Both the position numbers and the translations under genes were made by a program. Below, piece by piece: positions 1-14,200 of a stretch of 64,000 nt of DNA (its first letter is position 1; the number at the start of each line of letters is the position of its first letter). The notes below the pieces were generated by a model, which saw nothing but the letters and a program-made list of their open reading frames with translations, searched no databases and was not told where the DNA came from. The DNA lies in contig JACBWW010000028.1 in assembly GCA_020086605.1 (NCBI GenBank), positions 10,069,953 to 10,133,952 on the forward strand, in the 5' to 3' direction. Source of the stretch: Lanius collurio. Lineage: Eukaryota; Chordata; Aves; Passeriformes; Laniidae.

Positions 1-760
1 GATACAAAAAACCTCTCTGGACAACCTGTTCCAGTCTCTCCCCATCCTCATAGTGAAGTATTTCTTCCTAATATCCAATCTAAACCTGCTCTTTTTCAGT
101 TTAAAACCATTACCCCTTGTCCTATCACTACAGATCCTTGCCAAAAGTCCCACTGCAGCATTCAGTCCTGCAGGTCCTCTTTAGGCATGGGAAGGCTTGC
201 TATAAGCTCTCTCCAGTTGTCTTTCTCCAGACTCAACAACCCCAACCCACTCAGCCACAGGAGAGGTACTCAAGCCTTCTGATCATCTTTGTGGCTTTTC
301 CCTGGGCTCACTGCAGCAGGTCCATGTCCTTCCTGTGCTGGGACCCCAGAGCTGGATGCAGTGTTCCAGGTGGGGCCTCAGCAGGGCAGAGCAGAGGGGC
401 AGAATGCCCTCCCTCCCCTGCTGGCCACTTTGGATGCAGCCCAGGACACGTTTGGCTCTCTGGGCTGTGGGTGGGTGCTCATGGCTGGGTCATGTCCAGT
501 CCCTCACCCAGCAGCACCCCCAAGTCCTTCCCACAGGGCCAATTTTGATCCATTCTCTGCCTAGTCTGTGTTTATTGTTGGGACTGTCCCCACCCAGGTG
601 CACCACCTTGGACTTGGCCTTTTTGAACTTCAGAAGGCTTGCACAAGTTCACACTTCTCAAGCCTATCAAGGCCCCTCTGGGTGTCATCCCTTCCCTCCA
701 GCACGCTGACTGCACCACACAGTTCAGTGTCATCCATCCACGATAAAATTAGTAAACAGA
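1..760 (-). mobile_element. CR1 LINE fragment (5'-truncated, 3' part)
   Basis: Read on the plus strand, this is the reverse complement of the 3' portion of an avian CR1 non-LTR retrotransposon. Recognisable blocks in order are the 'acaacctgttccag' block, 'tagtgaagtatttcttcctaa', the 'ccttgtcctatcactaca' block, 'aggtccatgtccttcctgtg', 'gagctggatgcag', 'ggatgcagcccaggaca', 'cccccaagtccttcccacag' and 'caccttggacttggcct'. The terminal 3' segment lies to the left and is cut off by the window edge. Similarity fades near 750-760, which would be the 5' truncation point typical of CR1 insertions. Stops and indels show it is an inactive relic. The open frames inside it (117-795) are shadows of the repeat and not genes. 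The family call is confident; the subfamily is not determined. Confidence 0.9.
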
Positions 761-3490
761 CTGACCTGAAGTATTTCTCTAAATTTATCACCTAAAGCTG
801 GAGCCTACTCCGAACAAGATTATTACCCAGTTCACTGTTTGCTGCACAAGGGGCTATGTGAAATGTACCCCAAGAGAATTTAAAAAGTAGTTTTACTTTA
901 GATAGGTGGTTTGGGCTAAAACAATAGAGAACAGGAAAATTAAGCAAGGCTGATTTTCAAGCTTATAGTATGGAGATGTGGGACTTATTTTTTTCTGACC
1001 TCTTATAATCTACTCTCCATAACAAGAAAATTAGACAAACTTCTGTGAATAGACAAACAAAAAAGCCCCAGAAATGATTCTAGGAATGATTCTAGGAATC
1101 TACTCCTCCCGTTGACAGTCTTGCCTTCTTCTTCTCTTTCAGAAGTAGTTTTAATTTTCTATTTAAGAATATTTCATTTTTACTTTTTAATTTTCCGTTT
1201 TCTCCTTAGTGCCTCTATCTCCTGCCTACAATTTACCAATTCCACTGGAAAAGCAATTTCACTCTGATAAATCACACCACCTGACTCTTATGCAGCAATT
1301 TTCTTCTGCAGACCTGCAACTGCTGTACAAAAGGCAGAAAGTTTCAGTACTGAGTTTGTGTGAATTACACAAGGGACAAGCACAGTATGTATTTTATGTA
1401 AGCAAGAAATAGAAGGAAAAGGTCATTTTTTCTATCTCCTTTCACACCAGGAATTACTTTCTATAATACCACTTTCATGTAATTTATCTGTAGATGGTTT
1501 CTTTGTGCCGAGAAATAGAAAGTTTGCAGGGGGATCTTTGGACTATATTGTTCATTTAACCCATGTTGTAAACTTACCTTTTGTGGCCTTCCATTTACCT
1601 TTTCCTTAAACTTTTAAAAGTTTTCTATACAATAGTTCTTAGTTACTGGTGCTTATTTATTTGTCAGTGTACAGATAACTCTTCCATTAAAGAAATACAC
1701 GCTTCATGAAGTTCATGTCTGATCAAGTTGCATGACATTTTAGTGTGTGTTTGCAAGTCCTAGTGAGGAGCCAAATGGAGACGTAGTCATGGGCTGGCGA
1801 ACATTGCTGGGGTTTTTTTCTCACCTCTCTTGGGTGTAGATCTAAAAGGCACGTGTAATTTTTTGGATGTTGGGTCTCTGAGCTGTCCCCAGAGGTCGCT
1901 ATTCCCAAGACTCTCCCACTGCTGCTGATACTCTCTGTGATTTTCTAGATCAGCCGTCTCTTCTTTCTAAGTTTGACAGCAGACAGTTTCAGGGAAAGGA
2001 TGTGGTTATAAAACCCACACTGCAGCCAGAAAGAATAGGAAAATGCCTCAATGCTCTGTGAAGTGACCCGTTATTTCACCGTCATTCTGCAAAATCTATC
2101 GTGAATTCTAAATGACATGAAGCAATTATAATTTTTGTTCTGCACACCTATGAAAGAGGTGGAAATCCTAATCACAAATTGTTTTTTTGCTCCAGTCACA
2201 GGTCTGCACCCAGAAGTGTAGAGTGCATCTCTTATCTGCTTCCCAGTCACACCTCATTCTTCTACCTACTAAGAACCAGCTGGGAAGGGGAGATGCTCTG
2301 TCCTTCCATACAAGTTCTGCAGCTGCCTGCCCTTGGTTCTTCTGTAATAGACTGCCAAATGTGTTGCTTATGACCCACACATTTACAAGGTTACAGCATC
2401 TGTGGTGCCTAAGTAGAAATTACTGGAGAATACGATTTCACTGACAACCAACAAAGACAAGTCTAAATGTCATGATCATTATTTTTCCTATTATGTTACC
2501 AAATCCCTGCACATCAAAAAATTCTGACAGAATCTTGACTCCTGCTAGAGAAAACAAAGCTGTTAATTGTGATAATAGTTATGGTTGTTTTGCCTGGGCA
2601 ATATTTTGTCCATAAGGAAAGTTCCTTTTACAGGTCTCAAAAGAGCTTTCACTGTCAGTTTAAAAGACTCAGAGGTTTATTTCAGTTCAGATCCAACAAA
2701 AAGGTTTTTGGTTATTGCATTTTGCGGAGTTTGTTGTGTTTATGTGAGTCAGTGATCAAAAGGACCCATAAAGATTAAAATTCTGACATTAAAACAGTAT
2801 TCCTTCATTGTAGCAATAAGGTCACGGTCAAGCACAAACTAATTATTAGTCTGTCATTAAGTTTAAACAGGGAAAATGCCAAATGATTGAAGTTTATTTA
2901 CTGAAGATGAAGAAGAAAGAATGTGCATGGAGATGAGCTTTTAAAATCTGAAAATACAATTCCCTTTTGTTTAATATAGGAACAACCCAGAATATTTAGA
3001 GTATTGTGTCACAAAGCACAAGCATGTCCTGTCTGTGTCTGTCAGGAGTGCCTAGAGTACACATAACAGACATGCAGGCTTCTCCTTCACTCATTTAGTC
3101 AGAGAGCTGCTCAGCCCTATTCACTGAGCCCAAGAGAGCCCAAGATACATCTTTGATGGGAGATCAGATCAAGGTCCTAAAATCTATGTAGTGTTACTAG
3201 CTGCTTCTGTGTGCTTTATGGCTATACTTAGTCAAAAAATTAGGTGGAATTTATGTCAACTGAATAAAAATTTCAGTTGCTCATTGCTTAGACAACATAA
3301 AAATCTTCCGGGCAGAAATTTGTCCAAAAAAGACTTCTGCAGAACACTTCAGCCTTGGAGAAAATATATATTTTATTGTATTATATTTTGTTGCATTATC
3401 ATATAATATTCAAGGGCTCCGTGATCTCTTCCTCAAATCCTATATTGGTGCTGAATAGAAAAACAAGATCAGTTTTCTTGCCTTAAAGTT
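761..3490. other. Unique AT-rich noncoding sequence
   Basis: I see no recognisable gene, RNA or repeat family here. A small tandem duplication lies at 1073-1099 (12-bp unit AATGATTCTAGG, two full copies plus AAT). There is also an 11-bp near-tandem of 'gagcccaaga' around 3126-3145. Open frames are below about 90 codons and look random. Confidence 0.5.
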
Positions 3491-3494
3491 TTGA

Positions 3495-3575
3495 TTTCAT
3501 TTTTTTTTGTTTGGTTTCCTTTTTCTTTTTTCCTTTCTTTTTAATTTTTTTTCTTTCTTTTTTTTTTTTTTTTAA
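3495..3575 (+). repeat. T-rich polypyrimidine tract
   Basis: A low-complexity run of T with scattered C and G, ending in an uninterrupted stretch of more than 15 T. It could be the relic of a minus-strand poly(A) tail, but no retrocopy body is recognisable beside it, so simple low-complexity sequence is the safer call. Confidence 0.8.
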
Positions 3576-6500
3576 TTCCTCATCAATTAGGACAATAGCT
3601 ATAATCAGAACTATGGAATTTTGTTTTCATAAGAAATATTATTTACCCTTTGAACTAATCCAGCTTCTCCATGGGATACACTTTCCAAAACCCACTCAAG
3701 GCTATTATTGTAATCTCCCATCACATTTTCCAAGAGATGAACACACAGTACCTGCTAATTGACAGAACTAGCTTTCAAGAAGTCAGAGCAGCTTTTGTTG
3801 AAGTGTATCAAGTGGTGCTTCATTCTCTCTGTTTGTCTCACATTTGACCTTGGACTGAACTTCCTTATTTCTGAACTGTTTAAGGATCAACCATATTTCA
3901 CTCCTTCATCTGCTCAGTTACTATATACCAGAGACCATTAATCACATTAATCCTGCACTCTACAGACCTTCCATGGGGCACAATTTGTATGAATTTGTTT
4001 CATCTGTAGATGCCTGACATGGATTGGAGTGGACTTACTGTTTCTGATTCAGCCTTACACCATTTATCTGTACCCACAAATGGCTGTTGTCAGTAAAATA
4101 GGCCACGCTCCTTAAGCTGCCAATGCTTTGAATATCATCCTAGTGGAGAAAAACATCTCTTTCTAAGATGAAACACTGCTCTGGCATTGATGAGAGCAGT
4201 AGTTGAGCCCGGTCAAGCTCTGTCTTCTGTTAGTGGCCACTCAAATTGTCCCTCTCAGAGCATGGTTTCTCTGCAACACCTCTGCTGCTGGCACTTTCTG
4301 CTGCCATCACAAGCTTCAGCCATTGATGCAGAGTGAACCTCACCGCTGGTAAGTCTTACCATGTTGGTAAGCCTGGGCCATAGTACATTTGTACTTGGGC
4401 TGCCAAATTTTTCTGAGCGCGTAAGTGATGGTTTCAGTGCCATCATTAGTCCAATCCACAACAGGGAGAGAGGGGAAGTGGTTAGTCCTCTTCACCTAGA
4501 GAAAATATGACAGGCTGTTTGAGTAAACTGCAAGAAAATGGTTTTGCCCTGAAAAGAAAAGTTCAAGATTATTTTCTCCATTCAGCTTACTGAAGGACAC
4601 ATAGCAAACAGGGTAAGAGTTTGCAGAACTGCGTACCTGAGTAGGTTTCCTGGTGTGTCCAAATTTAGGCAAGTAACCACAGGGGACCTTATTTTCTGAA
4701 GAGTCAGACATCTTTCTTCCCACTAATGTCACTTGTTACTATTCTGTCAAAGAGATGCAGTTTTACAGCAGTTTTACAGCAGTTTTGTTCCTTTTCTTAC
4801 CTTTTTGAGTATAAGGAAAAACAACCTTCCTGTCACAAGTGACTCTGTGTAAAAGTTACAAATGACTAACATAATCTCGTGCTCTGACTTTGGCGCAAGC
4901 TGAAGTCTCACATCCAAACAAGCTTCTCAGTGTTTTCATTTTTATGGATGTGCACCTGAAACTTCTGTTTCTGTTCTTCTTCTATTTACATTGTGCTCTT
5001 AATGTTACAATATTAAATGCAGTCCGATTGATCACAAATAAATATAATTTGAAACTCACACAGTGTATCACCTTTATATACATTGAATTTCTGAACATGC
5101 TGTGTTCTACCTTGTCTACTATATTTTTCCCAATATGAAAAAAAAATGGAAAAAAGAAATACTAATATTCATGTAAGTGCAACAACACATTTGATGTAGT
5201 GCAACCTTGAGGGGTTGTTGGAGATAAGCAGCAGTTTTTATGGAGGGAGGGTGATTAAAGAAGATCAGGATAATATATAAAATAAAGGATGACACGGAGA
5301 AAGATTTGTTTTGCTGTTTTCCTGAAACATCAAGTAAAAAGTGCATTCACAATGAAAAGTCGCACACTGGAGGCTTGTTGGTAATGTCCCACCTACTTCT
5401 GGCTACGTGTTCTGCAAGCTGGCATTTTGAGACTGTCATTGTCCAAAGTAATAATTAATCTTTCAACTGAGCAAAAAGCTGTGAAGGCTGAGGCAAAGCA
5501 AAGAGTTTAGTCCTTCCCAAGAAAAGGCAGCAGTGCCAGAGCAAAAGGAAAATGAAGCTGGTTTCATTAGAAAGATTATCATATTACATCAGAAACAGGC
5601 CCCTGAGTTTTGATATTTGCTTTTGAATGTAAAGAGAAGACAGCAGCCTTGGATTCCCCTCACCATCAGTGCTAGGCAGCTGTTGGGAGTGTGAACTGAA
5701 CAGATTGCTTGTTAAACACACCTGGGAGGAAAAGGAAGGAAAATAGTCACAGCCCAGTTCTCCCTGCTCCTAGTACACTCTCAGATCTGACCAAACTCTG
5801 TTTACATCTAATTTGGAATGGAGGTGGATTCTTGGATGGGAGATTAATTCACAATAAGAGACCAAGGGAATTTCTGGACACATTCTTCAGGCAGCATGGC
5901 AATGAGTGCACCCTGTGCAGAGGCTCAGTGTCCGGCTATCACTTCTATTTTTCTCATCCCTGGCTGCCAGGGACTCACGCTGATGGCAGATTAAAGCAAA
6001 ATGGAGGTTTGTATGTGGCCTACCATGCATCTCATCTCTGTGCTTACTGGTTTTTTGTATTTGTCTAATTAGAAAACAGCAATTTTCCATGCAAAAGGCT
6101 TAGACATTCAAACCTCCACACTCATAACGCCATCAAGGGCTCAACTTTATCACAGCCAGAAAATCTTATCTCATCAGAAATGTCCTCATTGTAAATGGTA
6201 AACCCTCAAGAACAGTATTATTTTGCTGTTATGTTCGTGATTATTATTTTAAGCTAGTCATTGATAATATAAATCCCTTCCTCACTGCAGTTATGCTGAC
6301 AAAATATTTCTATTATATATCTTCTTGAAAAATATCAAACCACCCTAAAGTTTAAGAAATATTTTAAAAAACAACCATATAGCCATCAGCTGAGTAATAA
6401 AAGCAATTTGCAAATGGCAAAACTTAACACTCTGAATGATTGCAGAACCATAAGGTACCTGAAAATGAGGCAATGGAACCAGAAACTAAACGCACAAGAG

Positions 6501-8140
6501 AGAAAAATAAAAGTACAGCAATTTCCAAGACATTAAAACCCTACACAATAACTGCATTGTTTAAATTTTAAGGTTTTTAAACCTGATAGCATGGTTAGCA
6601 AGATTTTACTGATTCAAACAATTGCTTATGAGAAATCCACCTTTCCCATGAGATACAAGAAAAAACTTCCCAAGTGGGAAAACAGTGGAAAAAAAATTAA
6701 TTTTACCCATATTTATTTTGCGTGTATATTGAGCCTGGGAGTAAGGAGCTTTTTAAAGTTCAGAATGGTCTCCTGCTCCTTTATATGTATATTAAGGAAG
6801 ATAATCCCTTGCATGTTATTTGTTGTAAATCAAGGTATATGAAACATGCAGACTCGAACTGAAGTATTTTTTATGTAGCAAGAGCCTGTAGCAATGATTT
6901 TTCCTCTCCAGTTATAGAAGTTTTACACAAGAACCAGCAGATTGGGTAAGGCAAAATCCATCAGTCCATCTATTTATCATCCATATTAGAGGTTTCCTAA
7001 AGCTTTGTCCCTGTGCTGAACTTTTATAAGCAAAAACTATTTTGGGACAGAGCTTCTTGTCTCTGTGAAATTTCAGATTCATTTCTGGGTGCACACACTT
7101 TTTCCCTGCGCCACTGAGAAGGATGAGATTTCAGCAGCGTAAAGCCACTGTCAGCACAGCTATGCTCTCTGTTCCTGCCTTGTACAATTATCAGTGAAAT
7201 GATGAGGCATCAGTAATTCCCTGTTTCAGCTAACCCTCCACAGGGGATGTTCAGCACAGTCTGCAAATCCCCTTCCAGATTGGGACATCTCCAGTTTTTA
7301 AATGTACCACGTACTAAAATAGATAAGCTATTTTGCTTTTCACTGTAGTAAAATATGTGCAACAACAGAAAAATGGCACTTTTCCAAACATGTCCCTTTG
7401 AGATCTGATTCCTGCAACACCCCACCTACCTGCTACACTCAAGTATTTTCTCTTGGTTAAAAGATAGAGAACTGAGTATCTCATACAGACAATCAAATAA
7501 TCATACAGTGTTTTTTAAGGCTGGAGCTTAATTATAAATCATAAATCATAAGAAAACCACAATGCAGTTGTCATATAGGAGTTAATTTCAGAACAGATAT
7601 TAACAAATATCTCCATGAAAAGATTAACTGATCACATTTTATTTCAAAGGTCTTATTTACCATTCAAAACATCAACATATTGCAGGCTCTTTGAACAAAT
7701 GGCTTCTGTAGTCCTCCTAGCACATTTTTGAATAAAAATTCACTTGAGGAAAGGGAGGGACCAAAAAAGAAACATGCATTGATACAGATTTATAAAAGAA
7801 AGCAATTAATTACAGAGACAGAAAGCAGATATTTCTAATAAAACAGCAACAAGAAGAAGCCATATGAATGTTGGCTAAGAAGCAGGCAGTATACAACAAC
7901 ATTGCCTTTATAAAACCTGTGGACCACATATCCTGCAGACTGCCTTCTCTGATGACAATTGCACATTTAAACTGACCAAGGTGAACACAGGTGAGGTGCA
8001 GAAGGAAGACATCTTTTCCTCTACCAGCACAGGCTATGTGACAGCAGAATAGAGACTGGTTGATTAAACATGTATCTATAATATAGGGAATGCAGACCAC
8101 CCTCAGTCTGTATGACTATACTCCCTTCCTTCTGCACAGT
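3576..8140. other. Unique AT-rich noncoding sequence
   Basis: No gene or repeat family was recognised. Local features are an 11-bp tandem (unit GCAGTTTTACA, about 2.7 copies) at 4757-4786 and a very AT-rich stretch at about 6190-6420. The 119-codon plus-strand frame at 5709-6068 matches nothing I know and is within chance expectation. Confidence 0.5.
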
Positions 8141-8212
8141 GTTAGTATTCTTTTTCCCTTTTGATTTTTCTTCTTTTTTTTTGTCATTTTTTTCCACTTT
8201 TCTTCTCCACAG
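8141..8212 (+). repeat. Polypyrimidine (T/C-rich) tract
   Basis: Low-complexity plus-strand pyrimidine stretch of T runs separated by C and rare G. It is followed by 'cacag', so it resembles a splice-acceptor tract, but the frame beyond it (about 35 codons to a stop near 8327) is unrecognised. Confidence 0.75.
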
Positions 8213-11200
8213 AAACTTCATGAAAAATTCTGCTTCCAGCCTACCCTCCTCCCTGGCTGATGGGATGGACCCTACCTACCGAGTCGTGCTCACCCCTCAG
8301 TGTCACCATAACCTGAGCAAAGTCTGAACAAATAAAACAGTTATCACCATGTTTATAAAGAATTTCACAATTTTTTCTGCATATGGTCATGGTTAGTTTT
8401 GAGCAAGAAGGGTAAGCTCCAGGATAACAGTGGTCTTACTAGAGAAAACACATTTTTATCCCTATCTGTTTGGAAAGAAAAGCTGTTTTCAGTTCCTCAC
8501 CTGTTATTTCTCCACATCCTCCACATGAACAAATTCTACGAGTTGACTTTTATTTCACCACTGAAAATTGCTGAGTTTTTTTGTAATTTCAAAAGGTCTT
8601 GGGTTATGAAGAATTTTATATATTAACAAAAAAAAGCATACATATGTATGAAAAATAAAACCCTAGGCTCTTAGTTTTGTCAAATTGTGAAAATTTTTAA
8701 GGAATGAATAAAACCAGCTGGGAACACTGGCATTCTTATGTGGATGGAGGTATAAGAAGGATATTATATCTCATTATTTCCTCTCCTAACCATCTGATCT
8801 GGTATGCATTTCTGTGTTTTCTGCTTAGAAGGGAAGGATCTTTTTGTGTAAAAGAGGTTATAATTACTCATATCTCTTTGGAGGTAGCTCTTGCAGCAGA
8901 TAGAATATCTCACCTATCTGAATTTTTGATCACCTTCTGTGGGATACCTAGCTCCTTGGAAGAAACTGAGGGTAGAGCTTTTTACATCCAGGAAACTGAA
9001 ATTTGGAGATGACAATATCTTCAGTGACTCATCAGCATGTTTAGAAAACACAAAAAATATTTATGTGCACATTTTGTTTTGTTAAGAGTTGATTTTCTTT
9101 TTTTTTTCTGATGCTCCCTGAAGTTTTCTTTCCACTCTAACTGTGAGAACCAATTCAGACAGGCAGTTTTATTCATTTAGGCAGCAATTATTCAGAAATT
9201 TCACAGCATTTATGTTCATTTGATGCAATCTTACACAAACACCTGCTAGTACACACTGTTCAGGGTCACTCTGACATTGTATAAGCTTTCAAATAGAATA
9301 ACAACCCAAATCAACTGTTTTTAGTGGAAATGGCTCCACTGTTCACTCTAACACTCTCTGCTGTGCAGAGCTGGAACAGAAATAAAACACATCTTCTTAG
9401 ACAAGCAATTAGTGTTTCATAATATATGGGAATATGTTTTCAGCCCTCAGATGTTCATGGCCCTTCTCAGACAGGAAGACAAATTGTCTTCTCCCCAAGA
9501 TGCAACACTTCTATCTTTAGCTCAACTGACTCAGAAGTCTTACATAAATTTTAATTTGGACAGTCTACTCAAACTGCGTATGTATTCAAAATTTTTATCA
9601 GAGTTTTATGACTTAGGTTTGGGTTTTTAGAGGAAAATCATGGGATTTGTTTTCTTTCTTGCTTTATCAGAGTAACGTATGTATTATAAAGGGTTTTGAA
9701 ATTATTTTCTCTCTTGACTTTAGTAAATCACATCCAAGGATGGATCCCCATTGCCTACTGCAGTGCAGAGCATTGGCAGCCAAATTATTTTCCTATATTT
9801 CGTCTGACATGATAGCTAAATTTTGTATTGCCAGACATCCCTCAAACACAGCACTGGCCCAGTTCAGGGTCCATATCATCCCTGAGTCAAACTGTGCTCA
9901 CAGCTCCTGTGCTGGCTCGATCCTGTCCATCAACTAAGCAATCACTCAGTCACTCATTTACTCTCACCTATCCTTCCATGTACCCAGTAGGATGGGGGAA
10001 AGAATGAGAATAGCAAAAATAAGATAAATATGTGGGTTGAGATCAGTGCAGCTTAATAAGTTAAGGCAGAGGAAAATACCCCAACAGGTGATGCAGATGC
10101 AATTGCTCATCACCTCCCACAAGCAGACAGTGTCCAGCCTGTCCCTGAGCAACAGCTACCTAGGAAAGTTCTGCCTGCTCCCACCAACTTCTTTTGCTGA
10201 GCATGATATACAGCATGGAATATACCTTTGGACAGTCTGTGTCTGTTCCCAACCTCTTCTGACTGTCTGAGGAGATCAGAGTGAGAAAAGAAGAAGTCCT
10301 TAACAGTGCTTAAGTACTGCTTAGTAAAAGCATTGGCATGTTGTCAGTCAAAATTCCAAACCACAGCACCATAAAAGAACCAATAAAGAAAATTAACTTC
10401 AACCCAGCCAGATCCAGTATACCACCTACACTTCAGTGTTGAAGAAATCCCTTACATGGAGATATCTGAGTTGCTGAGCCCTCTCAGGCAGCTAGAGCAG
10501 ACAAAACAAAGAACCTTCATCTCAGCTTGGTCTGTTGGCGTCAGTGAGGTGCAGCTTTTCTGCAGAAATGCCAGAGACCTGAAACAAAATGGTAGATGAA
10601 ATAACTCCTACTGTAAGGCAACACTTTGCATTTAATGGAAAATGAAGCTGTTTCCAGCACCAAAGCTTGTTTGCTTGTTGCTTTATAACAGATATGAGTA
10701 ATCACTCTTTTGTCTTTGAGCATCTGTTTTCCTGACACTTGTTATCTCAGCATGGTGCAAGGCTGGGACAACATTCTGAATCTCTGCATTACCTTAGTAA
10801 CTACATTGTAAGCTTGCATTGTTTTTGGAAGGAGCATTTGATCTTCCTAAATTCACAAAACCACAAAAGAACATCTGAGCTAAGGACAAGTACCCACTCT
10901 ACATCTCTAACCCCCTAAACATATCTAAAGCTATGCCTGTGGTTTTTGTGCTATGTTTTTGTTTTCCTTTTCTAAACAAGTCTGCAATGGCTGGTATTAT
11001 GCAGCTGCTCTCAGTAAACCTATTTTATTAGAATGATTTACCTGGCACCAAATCCTCACTGATTTCACAAAACAATGATCAGATAATTTATTTCTTAGCT
11101 AATAGAGTCATCATGAAGAGAATATTCCTTTCCTTGGCTGTAGCCAGGTATGTACTTGAAGATTATTGCCATGTTTTCCCTTCTTCATCCTGCTTTCATT

Positions 11201-14200
11201 TCTGTGGGTGATGCAGCACCAATTAATCCACTATTTTATCAGAAACCAGGTTTTGTAGACTTGTAGTGATTCCTATCACACTCTTGTCTCCAGTCACACT
11301 GCCTCAAAAGAGGTGAAAAATTGCTGCCCTGTAGGGTTAGACTGGTGGCTCCATCTATAGCTTTATTCTGGCTTCAACAGTGAAAACTGGAAATGAGCAG
11401 AGGGAGCACACAAGCCCAGCCACTCAGAAGATGTTGAGTAGAACAGCTGGGTTAGGATTACTATTGTAGAGTATAGATTTACTTATTTGTCTCACTGTCA
11501 GGTTGAACCATCAATCAGTCAATGCAAACATGAAAAGAGGTATGTCCATGATAAGAAGATAACTCACAAATTTGACTGAGAGAAGATCAGAGGACTAGTA
11601 AGCTAGAGACACAGAATTATCAGTGACAGTATGAAGTTTTTTTCCAATTTCATCTGAACTATGTTGAATCAGAAATAAATCTGAAGTTTCCCCTAACGTA
11701 ACTCGACATTTGTGCTTTCAGTGTCAAAAGAAGTCAGAAAGTTGACTGAACAAATATTTATCCAGCTAATTTTTTAAAAAAATAAATGGATTCCTGTTAA
11801 CTTTTGGATTAATATTTTTTTTTCTTTTTCATTAAAACTAGCTCCCTGATAAAAATATGGCAATTCAAAGACTGGAAGCCTCAGTAATAAAAAGTCTGGT
11901 TAAGACAAGTAAAATGAAGCTGAAAAAAAGTGATGAGTGAATAACAATCACTTGGAAAATGAGTTTATAATCACTTAGGGGATTATACAATAAACCAAAA
12001 CATCAAAAATGTTTAAAACCTAAGGACAGAAATATTTGTCTGTTCAAGTAGCATAGCTTTTTCAGAATAATAGTTAGAAATTATATTTCCCTTGCAGGAT
12101 ATGAAAAAGACACTGAGGAGAAATTTGATCTGGATTAAAGCTGCTATATTTTAAAATGCTTCTCCTTATAAATTTACTTCAGTCACTAATAGGCATCTTA
12201 TAAAACTATCTAATTGTATATTAATTTACAAGAGTGTTTTTCCTTTTCTAAAAGCAATTTATTACTTGACAGAAGAATGTATATGGTCCAACATGCATAC
12301 ATAGACACCTCTTAGTAAGAATCACTATTGAAACTTGATTGTTCTTCACTGTTGGTCCACAGAGTCAGCTCCTTCCACATCTGAAGATCACCAAGTCAGG
12401 GAGCTCATGGTGCTGGCACTGCAAATCAACATGTGAGGTGCAGGCTGTGATGGACATAAAGACTAAGAAAATAAACAACTACAAAAGCAAAAATTGTGAA
12501 TGTAGTGCTAATAGCCTGCTGTAATCCTTAGATATGGTGCTCACACTCTGCCATCTGGACTGACTGCACCTGCCTTACTTTTCATCTGTGCAAGTAATTA
12601 TCAGAGTATCTTTATAATACAGGGTGGCTATACAAATGAGATACAGGGAGACTCAAGCAAGTTTTACATAGAAGTCTTTACCTAGACTGGCCTTGGAGAC
12701 AAAAAAAGCATCCAGCCATTGGAGCAGGAGGGGTAAAGTTCTCCTGGACTTCTTTCGGAGTCTTCAGGATAATATATGGGTATAGGGACTGTCAAACATC
12801 TGCTGCTGTAATTCTAGATTTTTCCGACCTTGACTAACATTCAAATACCCTCTTCATTAAAACACATCTTATCTTTATTTAGTACTGCACGTAAGAAAGC
12901 TTTTTTATAAATTTAATCAAAGTTTACTGTAACCTAAGTACTTCAGAGAGTTTATACAGCTAAATTATTTTCATTAACTTAGTTTGTTTATTCTAATTAC
13001 TATCTGAATCATAGCATTCTAAGTAATTTATTATTAAAATTGCCTCAAGATGATGAACAGAACAACTTCACTTCAAATTTTTCCACTGCTTCTCTCTTCT
13101 CAAAATGAATGAATTTCAGAGGGTGAAGTGCCTGGGAAAGAGTATTTAGAAATGTTGGAATGTGGCCACAAATAAAACCATACACCAAACACCTAAACAG
13201 GTTTCTTTAATAATAATAATGTACTTCAGAAAGAAAGGAAATCTAGCAGTGCAGGAGGACCTTTATGGCAGCACATTAATATGTGCAGTGATAACACAGT
13301 TATTAAAATAGCTAACTGGCAGCCTCACTGCAGTAAGTGCTTTGAGAGTTTAGATGGAAGGAAGATGGAAAAGGGAAGAGACTTGAGTCAGCAGGAGCCA
13401 GCAGATAGCTGAAACCAGGAACTTCTCTTAGAAATTATATCATTAAACTTTTTTTCTGACAATACTGCGGATGCCTTAATCCCATTTGTTTTTGAAGCCT
13501 TAAATCTTCATATCCTTCCTTTGTATACCTATTTTTTTCTTCTATCTCCTTGTACTGACCTACTTCCATGTGGTATTTTTAACAATTCATTTCCTTGCAA
13601 TCTATTCCCTGCCTCATGTTAACTTTAGTTAACCCAAAATACCAGCCTAAAATATTGCATACATCACAGAGCATTCTGTCTGACTCTTGTCAAATTTCTT
13701 CTGGCTGAAAGAGTCCAGACATACATGAATGTGACTGGGGTTTAAGCCTGTAAATAAGCAACTAATCTAGCAAATATTTTTTTATCAATCTCTTTCTAAT
13801 GATTTTAGACCATATTTTCAGCCTCTTTTGAACAGTTTTATACTTGAAATATATTGAGAAATAAAGTAGCTAGCCTATTTCTGCTTCTGTTCTTGGCTGT
13901 AACAAGGACAGAGATTTCCTTCCTTAGCCCTTAACAGATAATCCACAGAAAAAAATTTCTCCCTGAGATAGAGCTGGCAGGACTATATAGAAAATTGTTT
14001 TTTCTACATGTTTGATATTAGTTTCAAGTCAGATTGTTGAAGATACTCTTAAAAATATTACTCTGCACTGTCTGGCATTGCATTGTCTTCACGCAAGATG
14101 TGTAAAATATAGCACTGTCTTGAAATGTTTTTGAAATCCTAGGTTTTTTCTCTCACTCTTCAGAAACTCTTTGTGATGTAGGTTATTCTGTTCTTCATCA

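Noticed and set aside
117..795. Open frames of 75-143 codons at the left end
   Set aside because: They lie inside a CR1 copy, mostly on its antisense strand, and come from the repeat.
3495..3575. Poly(T) tract considered as the tail of a minus-strand processed pseudogene
   Set aside because: The adjacent sequence has no recognisable transcript similarity, and the tract is interrupted throughout, so simple low complexity is likelier.
5709..6068. 119-codon plus-strand frame
   Set aside because: It resembles no known protein. It has no visible splice context or repeat, and the length is within chance.
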